From: Robertkochia flava
Lineage (GTDB): Bacteria; Bacteroidota; Bacteroidia; Flavobacteriales; Flavobacteriaceae
Assembly (NCBI RefSeq): GCF_020166515.1
Contig: NZ_JAINZT010000006.1
Coordinates: forward strand, 1-64,000
DNA length: 64,000 nucleotides
Direction of reading: 5' to 3'
Numbering within the stretch: position 1 is the first letter of the stretch; each line of letters begins with the position of its first letter. A program made the translations under genes and the position numbers. The notes beneath the pieces are model-generated. The model saw only the letters and a list, made by a program, of their open reading frames with translations, searched no databases and was not told where the DNA came from. Positions 17,331 to 25,769 of this stretch are shown piece after piece.

Positions 17331-18507
17331 TTCGTACCTCCGTACCTCCTTACCTTCACTGGTGCTCGTACTGGCTTTAGCTTCCTGTTCTCAGAAAAAT
17401 ACATCTGATAAGGAAGTCGAGGCGCTACTTAGCGATCTGCAGCAGACCTATGCTCCGGATAAGCGCATCGCCCGTTTTCACCTGGAGCTGGAGAAACAAG
17501 AGACCGACTGGGTATTGAAAGGACAAAGCGACCAGAAATCGGCCATGGCCATACTGCAGGATTCTCTTGCGGCCATGGGCCTTGAGGTAACCGACAGCGT
17601 GCAGCACCTGCCGGCCCCGGAACTGGGGGCAGACACCCTGGGGGTGGTGCGGCTTTCTGTTGCCAATATCCGGTCGAATCCCGGGCATTCCCAGGAACTG
17701 GCCACCCAGGCCACTATGGGAACCGTGGTGAAGGTGCTCATGAAGAAAGGGGGGTGGCACCTGGTGCAAACTCCGGACAAATACATTGCCTGGGCAGATG
17801 ACGGGGCTCTGGAGATCATGAATAAGGAAGCACTCGAAGCCTGGAAGGCCATGTCTAAGGTGGTCTATACCGAGCCTTACGGGCGATCATTAACCTCCAC
17901 AGAGGCCGATGCGGCCATCGTATCCGACCTGGTGGTAGGAGATATCCTGGCCCTGAACGGAGAGGAAGGCGATTACTACCGGGTAGGCTATCCCGACGGC
18001 AGGGAGGCGTTTATCCCGAAATCGGCTGCACGACCCTACTCAGACTGGATGGAAACCATGGCCACCTCAGAAACTTCCCTGGTAGATACGGCAGAAACCC
18101 TGATGGGACTTCCGTACCTGTGGGGAGGAACCTCCGCCAAGGGGGTGGATTGCAGCGGATTTACAAAGACGGTGTATTTCCTGAACGGGATCGTACTGCC
18201 GCGGGACGCCTCCCAACAGGTGCACAGCGGCATGCTGGTGGATGAGGAAGGAGACTTTTCTAAACTGCAGCCCGGGGATCTGCTTTTCTTCGGAAGCCTG
18301 AGGGAAGACGGCAGTGAAAAAGTAACCCACGTAGGCATGTGGATCGGCAATAACGAATTCATCCACTCCTCCGGCGATGTCCACATTTCCAGCATGGACC
18401 CCGAAGCCGACAACTACGACGAATTCAATAAGAATCGGTATTTCAGGGCGAAGAGGGTTTTAGGACATTTGACGCCTGATGTCCGTGAGGTAGCAGAGGT
18501 GTATTGA
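17323..18507 (+). CDS. NlpC/P60 (C40) lipoprotein endopeptidase with SH3-like domains
   Basis: Start chosen at 17323 because it gives an immediate lipoprotein signal (MAGSYLRTSLPSLVLVLALASC, Cys22); in-frame ATGs from 17149 would add 58 repeat-derived residues. The 394 residues carry SH3b-type segments (about residues 105-170 and 185-245) and a C-terminal NlpC/P60 domain with catalytic Cys277 (GVDCSGF), His336 (VTHVGMW) and His348 (FIHSS). This matches gamma-D-glutamyl-diamino-acid endopeptidases such as YkfC, which split murein peptides. The ATG itself lies inside a dispersed repeat, so repeat DNA encodes the start of the signal peptide. Third gene of the recycling operon. Confidence 0.85.
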   Translation: MAGSYLRTSLPSLVLVLALASCSQKNTSDKEVEALLSDLQQTYAPDKRIARFHLELEKQETDWVLKGQSDQKSAMAILQDSLAAMGLEVTDSVQHLPAPELGADTLGVVRLSVANIRSNPGHSQELATQATMGTVVKVLMKKGGWHLVQTPDKYIAWADDGALEIMNKEALEAWKAMSKVVYTEPYGRSLTSTEADAAIVSDLVVGDILALNGEEGDYYRVGYPDGREAFIPKSAARPYSDWMETMATSETSLVDTAETLMGLPYLWGGTSAKGVDCSGFTKTVYFLNGIVLPRDASQQVHSGMLVDEEGDFSKLQPGDLLFFGSLREDGSEKVTHVGMWIGNNEFIHSSGDVHISSMDPEADNYDEFNKNRYFRAKRVLGHLTPDVREVAEVY

Positions 18508-19182
18508 TTGATGTTTGAAAGGTACGCGGGTACGGAGGTACGGACCTGCCATCCCTCTCGGGAGGAAATCCTGCCGGCAGGCAGGGGTACGAAGTAGAGG
18601 ATTATAGATTATCGATGATAAATTATAGATGAATACAAGTACAATGATCTTCGTTCCTTCATCATTGACAGATGCTAAGGTGCAGGGCTAAAAGGAGTGT
18701 CGGGGGATGAAATTATAAGCCGGGTTGTCTTTGCGAGTTGGCCTCTAGGCCGACGTGGCAATCTCCTTATTATGGGTACGTAGGTACAGAGGTACGTAGG
18801 TACAAAGAATTTAAAAGGAAATGCTGTCTTCGCGAAACCTGTATCGCAGGTTGTGGCGATCTGCTTATTAAGGGTACGAAGTTACGAGGATAAAGGTGAT
18901 GGTAAATATTATCTGCACGTCATTGCGAGGCGGGTGCAACCCGACGTGGCAATCTGCTTAATCTAGCAAATAGGCGAATAGGCGAATAGGCGAATAGGCA
19001 AATAGGTGAATAGGCTGGTAGGCGAAGAACGCAAGGAAGGCAAAGTCGTGAATTGGTGAAGATCAAAACCTTTGATACATTACTTAGTTCACGGTTTACG
19101 ATTCACCATTCACCATTCATAATCCATAATCTACCATCCATAATCCATAATCGATAATCTACCATCCATAATCTATAATCAT
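18508..19182. repeat. gene-free repeat region with mosaic-element copy
   Basis: 18543-18586 is an inverted copy of the dispersed CAGGATTTCC repeat. 18598-18790 is a shorter copy of the mosaic element (ATTATAGATTAT, TTTGCGAGT, GACGTGGCAATCTCC). Two further GCGAGG/GTGGCAATCTG-type units lie at 18826-18866 and 18920-18960. Then come AATAGGCG 8-mers (18966-19025) and ATCCATAATC repeats (19100-19180). No gene seen. Confidence 0.8.
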
Positions 19183-19659
19183 CTACCCCTGAACCTCTGA
19201 CGGATGCAGCACCACCAGGCAATTCAATTTTGGCAGGCGGATCTTTATTTTATTATTTCGGGTTTCTTCAACGATGGCCTCCTGGCCTTTAAAGGCTCCG
19301 GAGTTGATCTTTACCTCCTGTCCGGGGCTCAGGTCCAGTAAGCGGGCTTCGTCGTATACCTTTCCGTCCAGCCATTCCCTTAGTAAAAGGATCTCCTCTT
19401 TGCGAACCACTGCGGGTTTACCCAGCCAGAAAAGAAAGCGCACCACGCCGGGGACCTCAAAAACAGCATTCCTCCGGTTTTCTTCCATCTTCACAAATAC
19501 ATAGGAGTTGAACAACGGACGCTTTACCTTTTTTTTACGGTCACTCCATTGCCGCACTTCGGTCACGATCGGGCAATACACCTCAATACCGGCTTCCTCC
19601 AGCTGACTGGCTACCTTTTTCTCCCATCTCGGGCGGGTACAGAGCACCATCCATTGCAT
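19183..19659 (-). CDS. NusG-like transcription antiterminator (UpxY/RfaH type)
   Basis: The 158-residue protein starts MQWMVLCTRPRWEKKVASQL, the NGN domain, and ends in a KOW-like segment (LSPGQEVKINSGAFKGQEAI). The internal ATG at 19659 is preferred over an upstream one at 19962 because the NGN domain begins there and a TATCTTTG promoter box lies just upstream, at 19685-19692. In Bacteroides, UpxY proteins prevent early termination in capsule operons, so this is the likely regulator of the neighbouring exopolysaccharide operons; housekeeping NusG is less likely, because no secE/rpl genes adjoin it. Confidence 0.85.
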   Translation of the reverse strand: MQWMVLCTRPRWEKKVASQLEEAGIEVYCPIVTEVRQWSDRKKKVKRPLFNSYVFVKMEENRRNAVFEVPGVVRFLFWLGKPAVVRKEEILLLREWLDGKVYDEARLLDLSPGQEVKINSGAFKGQEAIVEETRNNKIKIRLPKLNCLVVLHPSEVQG

Positions 19660-19684
19660 AGGTTGTGAAATTTTGTATTGGGTG

Positions 19685-19692
19685 CAAAGATA
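19685..19692 (-). promoter_or_regulatory. TATCTTTG -7 box for the NusG-like gene
   Basis: On the minus strand, TATCTTTG exactly matches TAnnTTTG and would start transcription about 20 nt before the chosen ATG at 19659. This also argues against the longer reading frame. Confidence 0.6.
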
Positions 19693-20261
19693 ATAATTCC
19701 TTATACTGTTTACTGTTACCTGGTCTTCCTCTTTACCCACCTTGGATTTCCCTGAAGGGAGGAGAAGGCCTTCAACATTTCTGTTGTTTCCTCCCAAAAG
19801 GGAAGGCAGCCGTAACCAATAACTTTTGTCGGCCAATTGGTAAACAGGTTGGTTAGTGAATAGGGTCATTGAGCGAAGGAGCGAAGAAGCAAAGTAGTAA
19901 AGCAGTAAAGTCGTAAAGTTGTGAAGATAAAGCAACCCATGTATCCATCTATAATTTATCATCTATAATTTATAATCCACAATCCATAATCCCATATCCC
20001 GCACCATTTGTCGGCGAAAATTTAAACAGGTAGATAAGTAAAAAGGGTTAAGTCGAGAAGTCGTAAAGTTGAAGAAACCCATGTATCCATCTATAATTTA
20101 TCATCCATAATTTATAATCCATAATCCATAATCCCTCACCTAGTACCCGCATTAAGGAGATTGCCACGCTGGCCCGAAGGCCAACTCGCAATGATGTCCT
20201 GTTAATCGATACCATCGCTTTAACCTTCGTAACTTCGTACCCGGAGAAACTCAGAAACCAT

Positions 20262-20342
20262 CACTTCCATCACTTCCATCACTTCCATCACTTCCATCAC
20301 TTTCATCACTCACATCACTTCCATCACTTTCATCACTTTCAT
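20262..20342. repeat. 9-bp tandem array, nine CACTTCCAT-type units
   Basis: Units are CACTTCCAT with variants CACTTTCAT and CACTCACAT. Same family as the arrays around 28.2, 46.0, 47.3, 50.5 and 51.1 kb. Confidence 0.85.
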
Positions 20343-20659
20343 ATTTTCTATCCTTTTAACAACTAACAATTCAAAATTCAAAATTCACAATTCACAATTC
20401 CTACCTGTGGTAGGCAGGCCACAACTCCTACCTGCGTTAGGCATGGACAACTCATAACTAATAACTAACAACTAATAACTACCTTCCCTTCATCCCCAAA
20501 AACCGACATTTCACCGATTTAACGTTTCTGTCAGATGCTCTTGTAACCGTCTGATAATGAGAGTTAAAACCTCGCACCCCTGCCTGCATACAGGCAGGTT
20601 CGTACTATCGTGTCCTCATTAATTACGCCTGCCCGCATTCCAATCTCCCGGTCATTAAT

Positions 20660-20667
20660 TATATTTG
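20660..20667 (+). promoter_or_regulatory. possible TATATTTG -7 box for wza/wzc
   Basis: TATATTTG lies 18 bp before the wza ATG. It matches TAnnTTTG but would leave a leader of only about 10 nt, so it may be one of several promoters. Confidence 0.4.
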
Positions 20668-20685
20668 TGCCCAAATTCGAATTAA

Positions 20686-21468
20686 ATGCACCAATTTTAC
20701 CGTCTGCAGAACTTGCTGGTTCTCGGGGTTTTACTGCTTGCAGTAAGTTCCTGTGTCACCAAGAAGGATCTTCTTTATGTCCAAAACATTGAAAACACAA
20801 CTTTAGGGGATGTCGCAGATTCTTACGCATCGGCTATTCAGCCCGGCGATCTGCTTCAGATCACGGTAACTGCCCAGGATATGAAGGCAGTACAACCTTT
20901 CAATCCGTTCATGAACCCGAACGGGGGTGGAAACATGATGGGCGGTAATGGAAACCGGGGCGGTATGACCTACCAGGTGGATGAGTACGGGGATATCGAT
21001 TTCCCGATGTTGGGCACGGTTGCTGTTGCCGGTTACAAAAGGGCAGCGCTAACCGATCTGCTGGAAGAAAAAATTGGGGAGTATGTGGTAGAACCTACGG
21101 TGCTTGTCAGGGTGACGAACAACCAGGTAACGGTACTTGGGGAAGTAGGTAATCCCGGGAGCCATATCTTCGAGGGAGAACGTATAACGTTGTTTCAGGC
21201 GCTTGGAGCTGCGGGAGATCTAACGCCCAGCAGCAAAAGAGAGAATATCCGGATCATCCGGGAGCAGAACGGCAAGCGGGAAACCTTTACCGTGGATCTG
21301 ACCAAGGCCGATTTCATTAATTCCCCGAATTACTTTCTAAAGCAGAACGACATTGTATATGTAGAGCCCAACAGGTTCAAGATCAACCAGACCAACCGTT
21401 CCATATTCGGATTCCTGACCGGGGTATCAGGATTCCTGATCGGACTGGGATTATTATTTACCAATTAA
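20686..21468 (+). CDS. wza: polysaccharide export lipoprotein (Wza/BexD-like)
   Basis: Outer-membrane polysaccharide export protein of 260 residues. The signal peptide ends in VSSC (Cys22 lipidated), followed by the poly-export domain (IQPGDLLQITVTAQDM...) and an SLBB domain (NNQVTVLGEVGNPGSHIFEG). The protein ends in a hydrophobic segment, FGFLTGVSGFLIGLGLLF, that may span the outer membrane; this compact form is usual in Bacteroidota. A Met/Asn/Gly-rich loop interrupts the export domain at about residues 72-95. It is followed after 9 bp by the Wzc kinase gene; together they form the export machine. Confidence 0.9.
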   Translation: MHQFYRLQNLLVLGVLLLAVSSCVTKKDLLYVQNIENTTLGDVADSYASAIQPGDLLQITVTAQDMKAVQPFNPFMNPNGGGNMMGGNGNRGGMTYQVDEYGDIDFPMLGTVAVAGYKRAALTDLLEEKIGEYVVEPTVLVRVTNNQVTVLGEVGNPGSHIFEGERITLFQALGAAGDLTPSSKRENIRIIREQNGKRETFTVDLTKADFINSPNYFLKQNDIVYVEPNRFKINQTNRSIFGFLTGVSGFLIGLGLLFTN

Positions 21469-21477
21469 CAGACTACT

Positions 21478-23847
21478 ATGCAGGATTTTCAGGTAACAGA
21501 AGCAGAAGAACAGGAGGTTTCCATCAAGGAAATGGTGGGCAGATATCTGAGGTACTGGCCGTGGATGGTATTAGGAGTGGTTTTAGCCGTTACAACGGCG
21601 TTCATATATCTCAGGTACACGGTTCCTACCTACAGTACTTCGGCGAGGATCATTATTTCAGACAGCAATAACGGCGGAGCGTCCAGTGAAGTGGCGGCCT
21701 TACAGAACCTCGGAGTGCTCAATAACCTGAATACCTCCAGTATAGAGAATGAGGTGGAGATCCTCCAGTCGGAACGACTTCTCAAGCCTGTGGTAGAGAA
21801 CCTGGGTCTTAATGTGGAGTATTATCGGGAAGGCCGTATCAAAAGACTTGAGGTATATGGGGAACAACCCTTTAAGGTAAAGGTATTAAGCTATAATACT
21901 GCTGTCGGTCTGCCTGCTTCCGATCTTACTTTTACCCTGCTCGATGCTGAGACAGTAAGTATAGCAGATGATAAAGGGATTCATGATTATGCGCTCGGAG
22001 AGGTGATCGACCTGGAGTTTGCAGAGATCATGGTGGTTCCAAATTTTGATGAAGAGGTGCTTCCGGAATCGCGGAAGAGTGATTTCCAGGTACATTTTTT
22101 TACCATAGATGAGGTAGCCATGCGTTTGGCGCAAGAGGTAAAGGTGATGCCTTCAAAAAAGGGGAGTACAGTGATGGAGATCTCTCTGGTGCACCCCATT
22201 ACTAAAAAAGCGGAGGCTATTGTCAATGAACTTATCGAACAATACAACAAGGATGCGATCGCCGATAACAACCTGATCGCAAAGAACACCTCTGATTTCA
22301 TTGAAAGTCGACTGAAGATCATCGCCGGCGAACTGGATTCTGTAGAAACAGATAAAGTAGACTTTAAAGTAAGTAACAGACTGGTGGATGTGGAAGGTCA
22401 GGCTTCCGGGATCTCGGCCGCCTCCCAGGAAGTCATGAAGGCGCAGCTGGATCTCAATACCCGGATTTCTGTGATTCATAGCCTGGTGAGTTACCTCGGG
22501 GAGCGTGATAATGCGAAACTGCTTCCGGTGAACCTCGGAGAGAGTGGTTCCAGCGCTCTGGTAGAACAATACAATACCCTGGTCATGGAGCGCAATGAAC
22601 TGAGAAAGCATACCACGGAAAAGAACCCGGTGTTAAAGACCATGGATGCCCAGATCGATGAATTACGCGGTACGGTTTTGGAAAGTCTTCGCACCGAGAT
22701 CAAAACCCTGGAGATCGCCTTACAGGACCTCAAAAGCAGGGAGCGACTGGTAGATGCGAAGATGGCTGCGGCTCCGGTAAAGGAAAAGCAGTTCAGGGAT
22801 ATAGAACGTCAGCAGAGTATAAAAGAAGCATTGTATTTATTCCTGCTGGAGAAAAGAGAGGAAGCTTCCATTTCCATGGCGATCAATGAACCCAAGGCTA
22901 AGGTGGTGAACTATGCCCGCAGCAGTATAAAACCGGTTTCGCCCAAAAAAGAGCAGATCCTTGGCGGGGCCTTTGTATTAGGGCTCATTTTCCCTCTCCT
23001 TATCGTGTATGTCCGCGAGTTACTGAACGATAAGATCCAAACCCGAAAGGATATCGAAAGCAGGGTGGCTAATGTCCCGATTGTTGGAGAATTGCCAAGT
23101 GTGGACGATAAGGAGGAGCAATTTATCGCGAATGACGGACGATCGATCCTGGCGGAATCCTTCCGTATTCTCAGGACCAACCTGCAATACATGTTTATTG
23201 ACCGGGAAGAAGGTGCGGGAGCAAAGACCATCCTGGTAACCTCCACCACCAAGGGGGAAGGAAAGTCCCTTACCGCAGCCAACCTGGCGATCTCCCTGGC
23301 AGGTACCGGAAAGAAGGTGGTGCTGATCGGGGCCGACCTCAGGAATCCGCAGCTAGGACGTTATTTTGAACACGATCGCAATCAGACCGGACTGTCGAAT
23401 TATCTGTTTAAGGAGAGTATTGACCTCAGGGATATTGTAAGCGCTTCAGAAGTTAACGGACTCGACCTGATCACCTCAGGAAGTATCCCGCCCAACCCGG
23501 CAGAGCTCCTTTTAAGCAAGCGCACCGGGGAACTTTTCGATACGCTGAAACAGGAGTACGACTATATCGTGATCGATACCGCACCCTTATTACTGGTAAC
23601 CGATACCTTCCTGATCAACAAATACGCAGATGTTGTATTGTACGTGATGCGCTCGGGGTATACCGAGATCAGGTTTACCGATTTCATCAAAGATACCCTG
23701 AAGACCAAAAAGCTTGAAAAAGTAGCCCTCGTACTCAATGACGTTAGTATGGCCGATTTCGGGTATGGTAATAAGTACGGGTATAGCTATTATGGTCGGG
23801 AAAGAGAGACGTTTTTTGGGAAGATTAAAAAACGATTGTCGGCTTAA
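21478..23847 (+). CDS. wzc: polysaccharide co-polymerase with BY-kinase domain (Wzc-like)
   Basis: The 789-residue inner-membrane protein has a first membrane helix at about residues 25-43, a long periplasmic Wzz-type coiled-coil region, and a second membrane helix near residues 497-515 (ILGGAFVLGLIFPLLIVYV). The cytosolic bacterial tyrosine kinase domain has Walker A GEGKS (593-597), Walker A' (VVLIGADLRNP) and Walker B with Asp700 (YIVIDTAP). The C-terminus carries a tyrosine cluster (about seven Tyr within FGYGNKYGYSYYGRE and nearby), the autophosphorylation site. It controls chain length and export together with Wza; the phosphatase at 24923 would reverse the phosphorylation. Confidence 0.92.
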   Translation: MQDFQVTEAEEQEVSIKEMVGRYLRYWPWMVLGVVLAVTTAFIYLRYTVPTYSTSARIIISDSNNGGASSEVAALQNLGVLNNLNTSSIENEVEILQSERLLKPVVENLGLNVEYYREGRIKRLEVYGEQPFKVKVLSYNTAVGLPASDLTFTLLDAETVSIADDKGIHDYALGEVIDLEFAEIMVVPNFDEEVLPESRKSDFQVHFFTIDEVAMRLAQEVKVMPSKKGSTVMEISLVHPITKKAEAIVNELIEQYNKDAIADNNLIAKNTSDFIESRLKIIAGELDSVETDKVDFKVSNRLVDVEGQASGISAASQEVMKAQLDLNTRISVIHSLVSYLGERDNAKLLPVNLGESGSSALVEQYNTLVMERNELRKHTTEKNPVLKTMDAQIDELRGTVLESLRTEIKTLEIALQDLKSRERLVDAKMAAAPVKEKQFRDIERQQSIKEALYLFLLEKREEASISMAINEPKAKVVNYARSSIKPVSPKKEQILGGAFVLGLIFPLLIVYVRELLNDKIQTRKDIESRVANVPIVGELPSVDDKEEQFIANDGRSILAESFRILRTNLQYMFIDREEGAGAKTILVTSTTKGEGKSLTAANLAISLAGTGKKVVLIGADLRNPQLGRYFEHDRNQTGLSNYLFKESIDLRDIVSASEVNGLDLITSGSIPPNPAELLLSKRTGELFDTLKQEYDYIVIDTAPLLLVTDTFLINKYADVVLYVMRSGYTEIRFTDFIKDTLKTKKLEKVALVLNDVSMADFGYGNKYGYSYYGRERETFFGKIKKRLSA

Positions 23848-23868
23848 AATATATTTTGCATTGATTTT

Positions 23869-23895
23869 AAAAAACTCCCAAATGGGAGTTTTTTG
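23869..23895 (+). terminator. intrinsic terminator after wzc
   Basis: AAAAAACTCCC pairs with GGGAGTTTTTT around an AAAT loop, followed by GTTTTTG. It lies 22 bp after the wzc stop. Confidence 0.9.
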
Positions 23896-23922
23896 TTTTT
23901 GCCTTTTCATTAATTTTTCGCC

Positions 23923-24185
23923 TTACTTTTTTGCATTGCCCAACCCCGTTAGGGCTCACGAACTTGTCTAGAACGATAACCAGGAGTGAGTAAAAAAGTA
24001 ACAAAAAAGTCTAGTCCTGGTTCTTCGGCCATCCGCCATTGTCTCGTTAGCTAAGCCAGCTGAACTCACCACGCCTACTGCGTGGCTCAGACAGCACCTG
24101 GCTAATTACGCTAACTTCACCAAGCGGGTCCCTGCCTACCTGGCGGTAAGGCAGGCAGGCTGGCCTGCCAGAACCTGCGGACGGT
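23923..24185. repeat. structured non-coding element
   Basis: The inverted repeat TTACTTTTTT (23923-23932) and AAAAAAGTAA (23992-24001) encloses a GC-rich stretch. Further GC-rich sequence follows with internal complementarity (CACGCCTACTGCGTGG near 24070; CCTGCCTACC...GGCAGGCAGG near 24132-24180). No open frame is convincing. It resembles a dispersed element I recall from Flavobacteriaceae intergenic regions, but that recollection is untested. Confidence 0.45.
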
Positions 24186-24249
24186 ATTAACTTATATAAA
24201 AATGGTAAGAGCTGTTAATTATGGTTATCGAGTAATTATTAAAAACTTC

Positions 24250-24293
24250 AGTTTCCTCTCTTTTCCCCAACCCTAAAGGGAGGAGAGGAAGCT
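24250..24293. repeat. CCCTAAAGGG-core hairpin a
   Basis: AGTTTCCTCTC pairs with GAGAGGAAGCT (one T-G wobble) around CCAACCCTAAAGGGAG. Confidence 0.75.
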
Positions 24294-24397
24294 TAGCTTT
24301 CATAAACTATGATGCTTCTCTTTTTGGTGCAGGTGTAGGATGCCTTAAAAAGGGCTTTACTAATCATTAATTTTAATTGAAAATTCAAGTCATAAAT

Positions 24398-24452
24398 AAT
24401 CCCTTTCTTTCTCCCGCCCTTTAGGGAGGGGAAATGGAGAAGGAAAGGGATT
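24398..24452. repeat. CCCTTTAGGG-core hairpin b
   Basis: The 16-bp arms AATCCCTTTCTTTCTC and GAGAAGGAAAGGGATT (one wobble) surround CCGCCCTTTAGGGAGGGG. Confidence 0.8.
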
Positions 24453-24621
24453 GAATATAGTTCTCACGGAAAAAATAACCTGGTTAGTTGAGCTATAGGA
24501 AAGGCAGATTTTAAAATTGGGTGCTACATTAAAAAAACCGTCATAGCCTATGGCAGGCGAGCCTGCCTGCCTCCGATAGGTAGTCAGGGATTCACTTTTT
24601 GAAAAACCACATGAACCAAGA

Positions 24622-24682
24622 AAAATTTCAAGATTTTCCTCATTTCCCCTCCCTAAAGGGCGGAGGAAAAGCTTGAAATTTT
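24622..24682. repeat. CCCTAAAGGG-core hairpin c
   Basis: The 20-bp arms AAAATTTCAAGATTTTCCTC and GAGGAAAAGCTTGAAATTTT (one mismatch) surround CCCCTCCCTAAAGGGCG. Confidence 0.85.
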
Positions 24683-24852
24683 AACTATGCCGTTTAAAAT
24701 TTAATTCGGTCAGGCAAGTTGCGTAGAATGCATATTATCTCAATTTAGGTGTTTATTCTATAGGAATTCTGTTGATCAGAAAATATGCTGAATGTTTTTA
24801 TGATAAGGCGCCCGGGAATGGTAGCATAACCTTAGAATCCTAATGTCGAAAT

Positions 24853-24907
24853 AATCGCATTCTTTCTCTCGCCCTTTAGGGTGGGGAAAAAGAGAAAGAA
24901 TGTGATT
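24853..24907. repeat. CCCTTTAGGG-core hairpin d
   Basis: The 17-bp arms AATCGCATTCTTTCTCT and AGAGAAAGAATGTGATT (one G-T wobble) surround CGCCCTTTAGGGTGGGG. Confidence 0.85.
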
Positions 24908-24922
24908 AAAGGAGATTTGAAT

Positions 24923-25657
24923 TTACCCAAAAAGCTCATTAGTTCTCCCAATCACCACCTCAAGCTGTTTGGCAAATTTATTATTTACCTTAAAATCAAG
25001 CAACCGTTGTAAATGTCGTTCATGATGTGCATCCGTCCCCATAACATCCGCGAACCCTTTCTCTACCAAAAACTCCGCCTTTTGCTGTATACTTTTCCCG
25101 TAATACCCCGTTAAAGACAAGGCATTAACCTGCAACAAACACCCCCGGTCTTTCAGGCGTTTGTATTGTTCCGGTTTGGAGAGGTAGCTATACCGCTCGG
25201 GGTGGGCGAGTACAGGGGTATACCCGGCATTGGTCATTTCAAACAAGAGCTGTTTCAGGTTCAGGGGGGCGGCCAGGAATCCGGTTTCGATCAGCACCAT
25301 ATCGTTGTATAAAGGAAGAAGTTCTCCGGTCTTTAACAGGTGTTCGAACTGTCCGTCGGTCATATGCTCGGCAGCGGCTTCCAGGTGCAGCTCATAGCCC
25401 TTAACTTTAGTTTCCTGCTGTAAATCGTTTAAGGCGGTACCGATCTTTGAAGCATTCAAATTGAAATGGTCTTCCATGATATGGGGGGTGCAGATCACCT
25501 TTTGATACCCCAGTTCCAAATAGTTTTCCGTCATTTTCAAAGACATTTCCATGTCTGTTGCCCCGTCATCCAGGCCGGGAAGGAGGTGGCAGTGGATGTC
25601 TACGGCATTGTGCGTCAGATCTTTATAGTATATTTTCGAAGAAAACAGGGATAGCAT
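24923..25657 (-). CDS. tyrosine-protein phosphatase, PHP type (CpsB/CapC/YwqE-like)
   Basis: The 244-residue cytosolic PHP-fold metallophosphatase opens with VDIHCHLLPGLDDGATD (metal ligands His22 and His24), continues with VICTPHIM and LAHPERYSYL, and ends with the GTDAHHERHL motif. Enzymes of this class remove phosphate from the tyrosine cluster of the cognate BY-kinase, here the Wzc encoded 1.1 kb away. The gene points away from wzc and diverges from the Wzi-like gene across 112 bp. Confidence 0.9.
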   Translation of the reverse strand: MLSLFSSKIYYKDLTHNAVDIHCHLLPGLDDGATDMEMSLKMTENYLELGYQKVICTPHIMEDHFNLNASKIGTALNDLQQETKVKGYELHLEAAAEHMTDGQFEHLLKTGELLPLYNDMVLIETGFLAAPLNLKQLLFEMTNAGYTPVLAHPERYSYLSKPEQYKRLKDRGCLLQVNALSLTGYYGKSIQQKAEFLVEKGFADVMGTDAHHERHLQRLLDFKVNNKFAKQLEVVIGRTNELFG

Positions 25658-25769
25658 GTAATAAATTATGTGGATTTATATATCTTGGAGCGCAAAATTT
25701 TGCCCGGATTTTACCGTTTACTGCTGTGAAAGTAAACATTATTACTGAATTAAAAACAGAACTTAACCT

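Larger units (their letters stand above)
19693..20685. repeat. repeat-rich spacer between antiterminator and export genes
   Basis: A degenerate CCCTGAAGGG-core hairpin lies near 19725-19775. AATCTATAATTTATC stretches occur twice (19945-19995 and 20090-20135), and a TTGCCACGCTGG...GCGAACTCGCAATGA-like inverted copy of the GCGAG element lies at 20158-20195. Nine 9-bp CACTTCCAT-type units occupy 20262-20342, followed by AACTAATAACTA repeats and the palindrome CCTGCCTGCATACAGGCAGG at 20579-20598. No gene seen. Confidence 0.75.
24186..24922. repeat. cluster of four CCCTTTAGGG-core hairpins between wzc and its phosphatase
   Basis: Gene-free. Hairpins at 24250-24293, 24398-24452, 24622-24682 and 24853-24907 are spaced about 150-230 bp apart. 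Between them is unique AT-rich sequence plus a GGCAGGCGAGCCTGCCTGCC palindromic piece near 24553-24572. Confidence 0.8.

Noticed and set aside
19660-19962. N-terminal extension of the NusG-like protein to 19962
   Set aside because: The extension consists of repeat DNA and covers the TATCTTTG promoter box; the NGN domain starts exactly at 19659.
24250-24907. Hairpins as ordinary intrinsic terminators
   Set aside because: None is followed by a U-run on either strand, wzc already has a strong terminator at 23869, and four in a row without genes between would be redundant.
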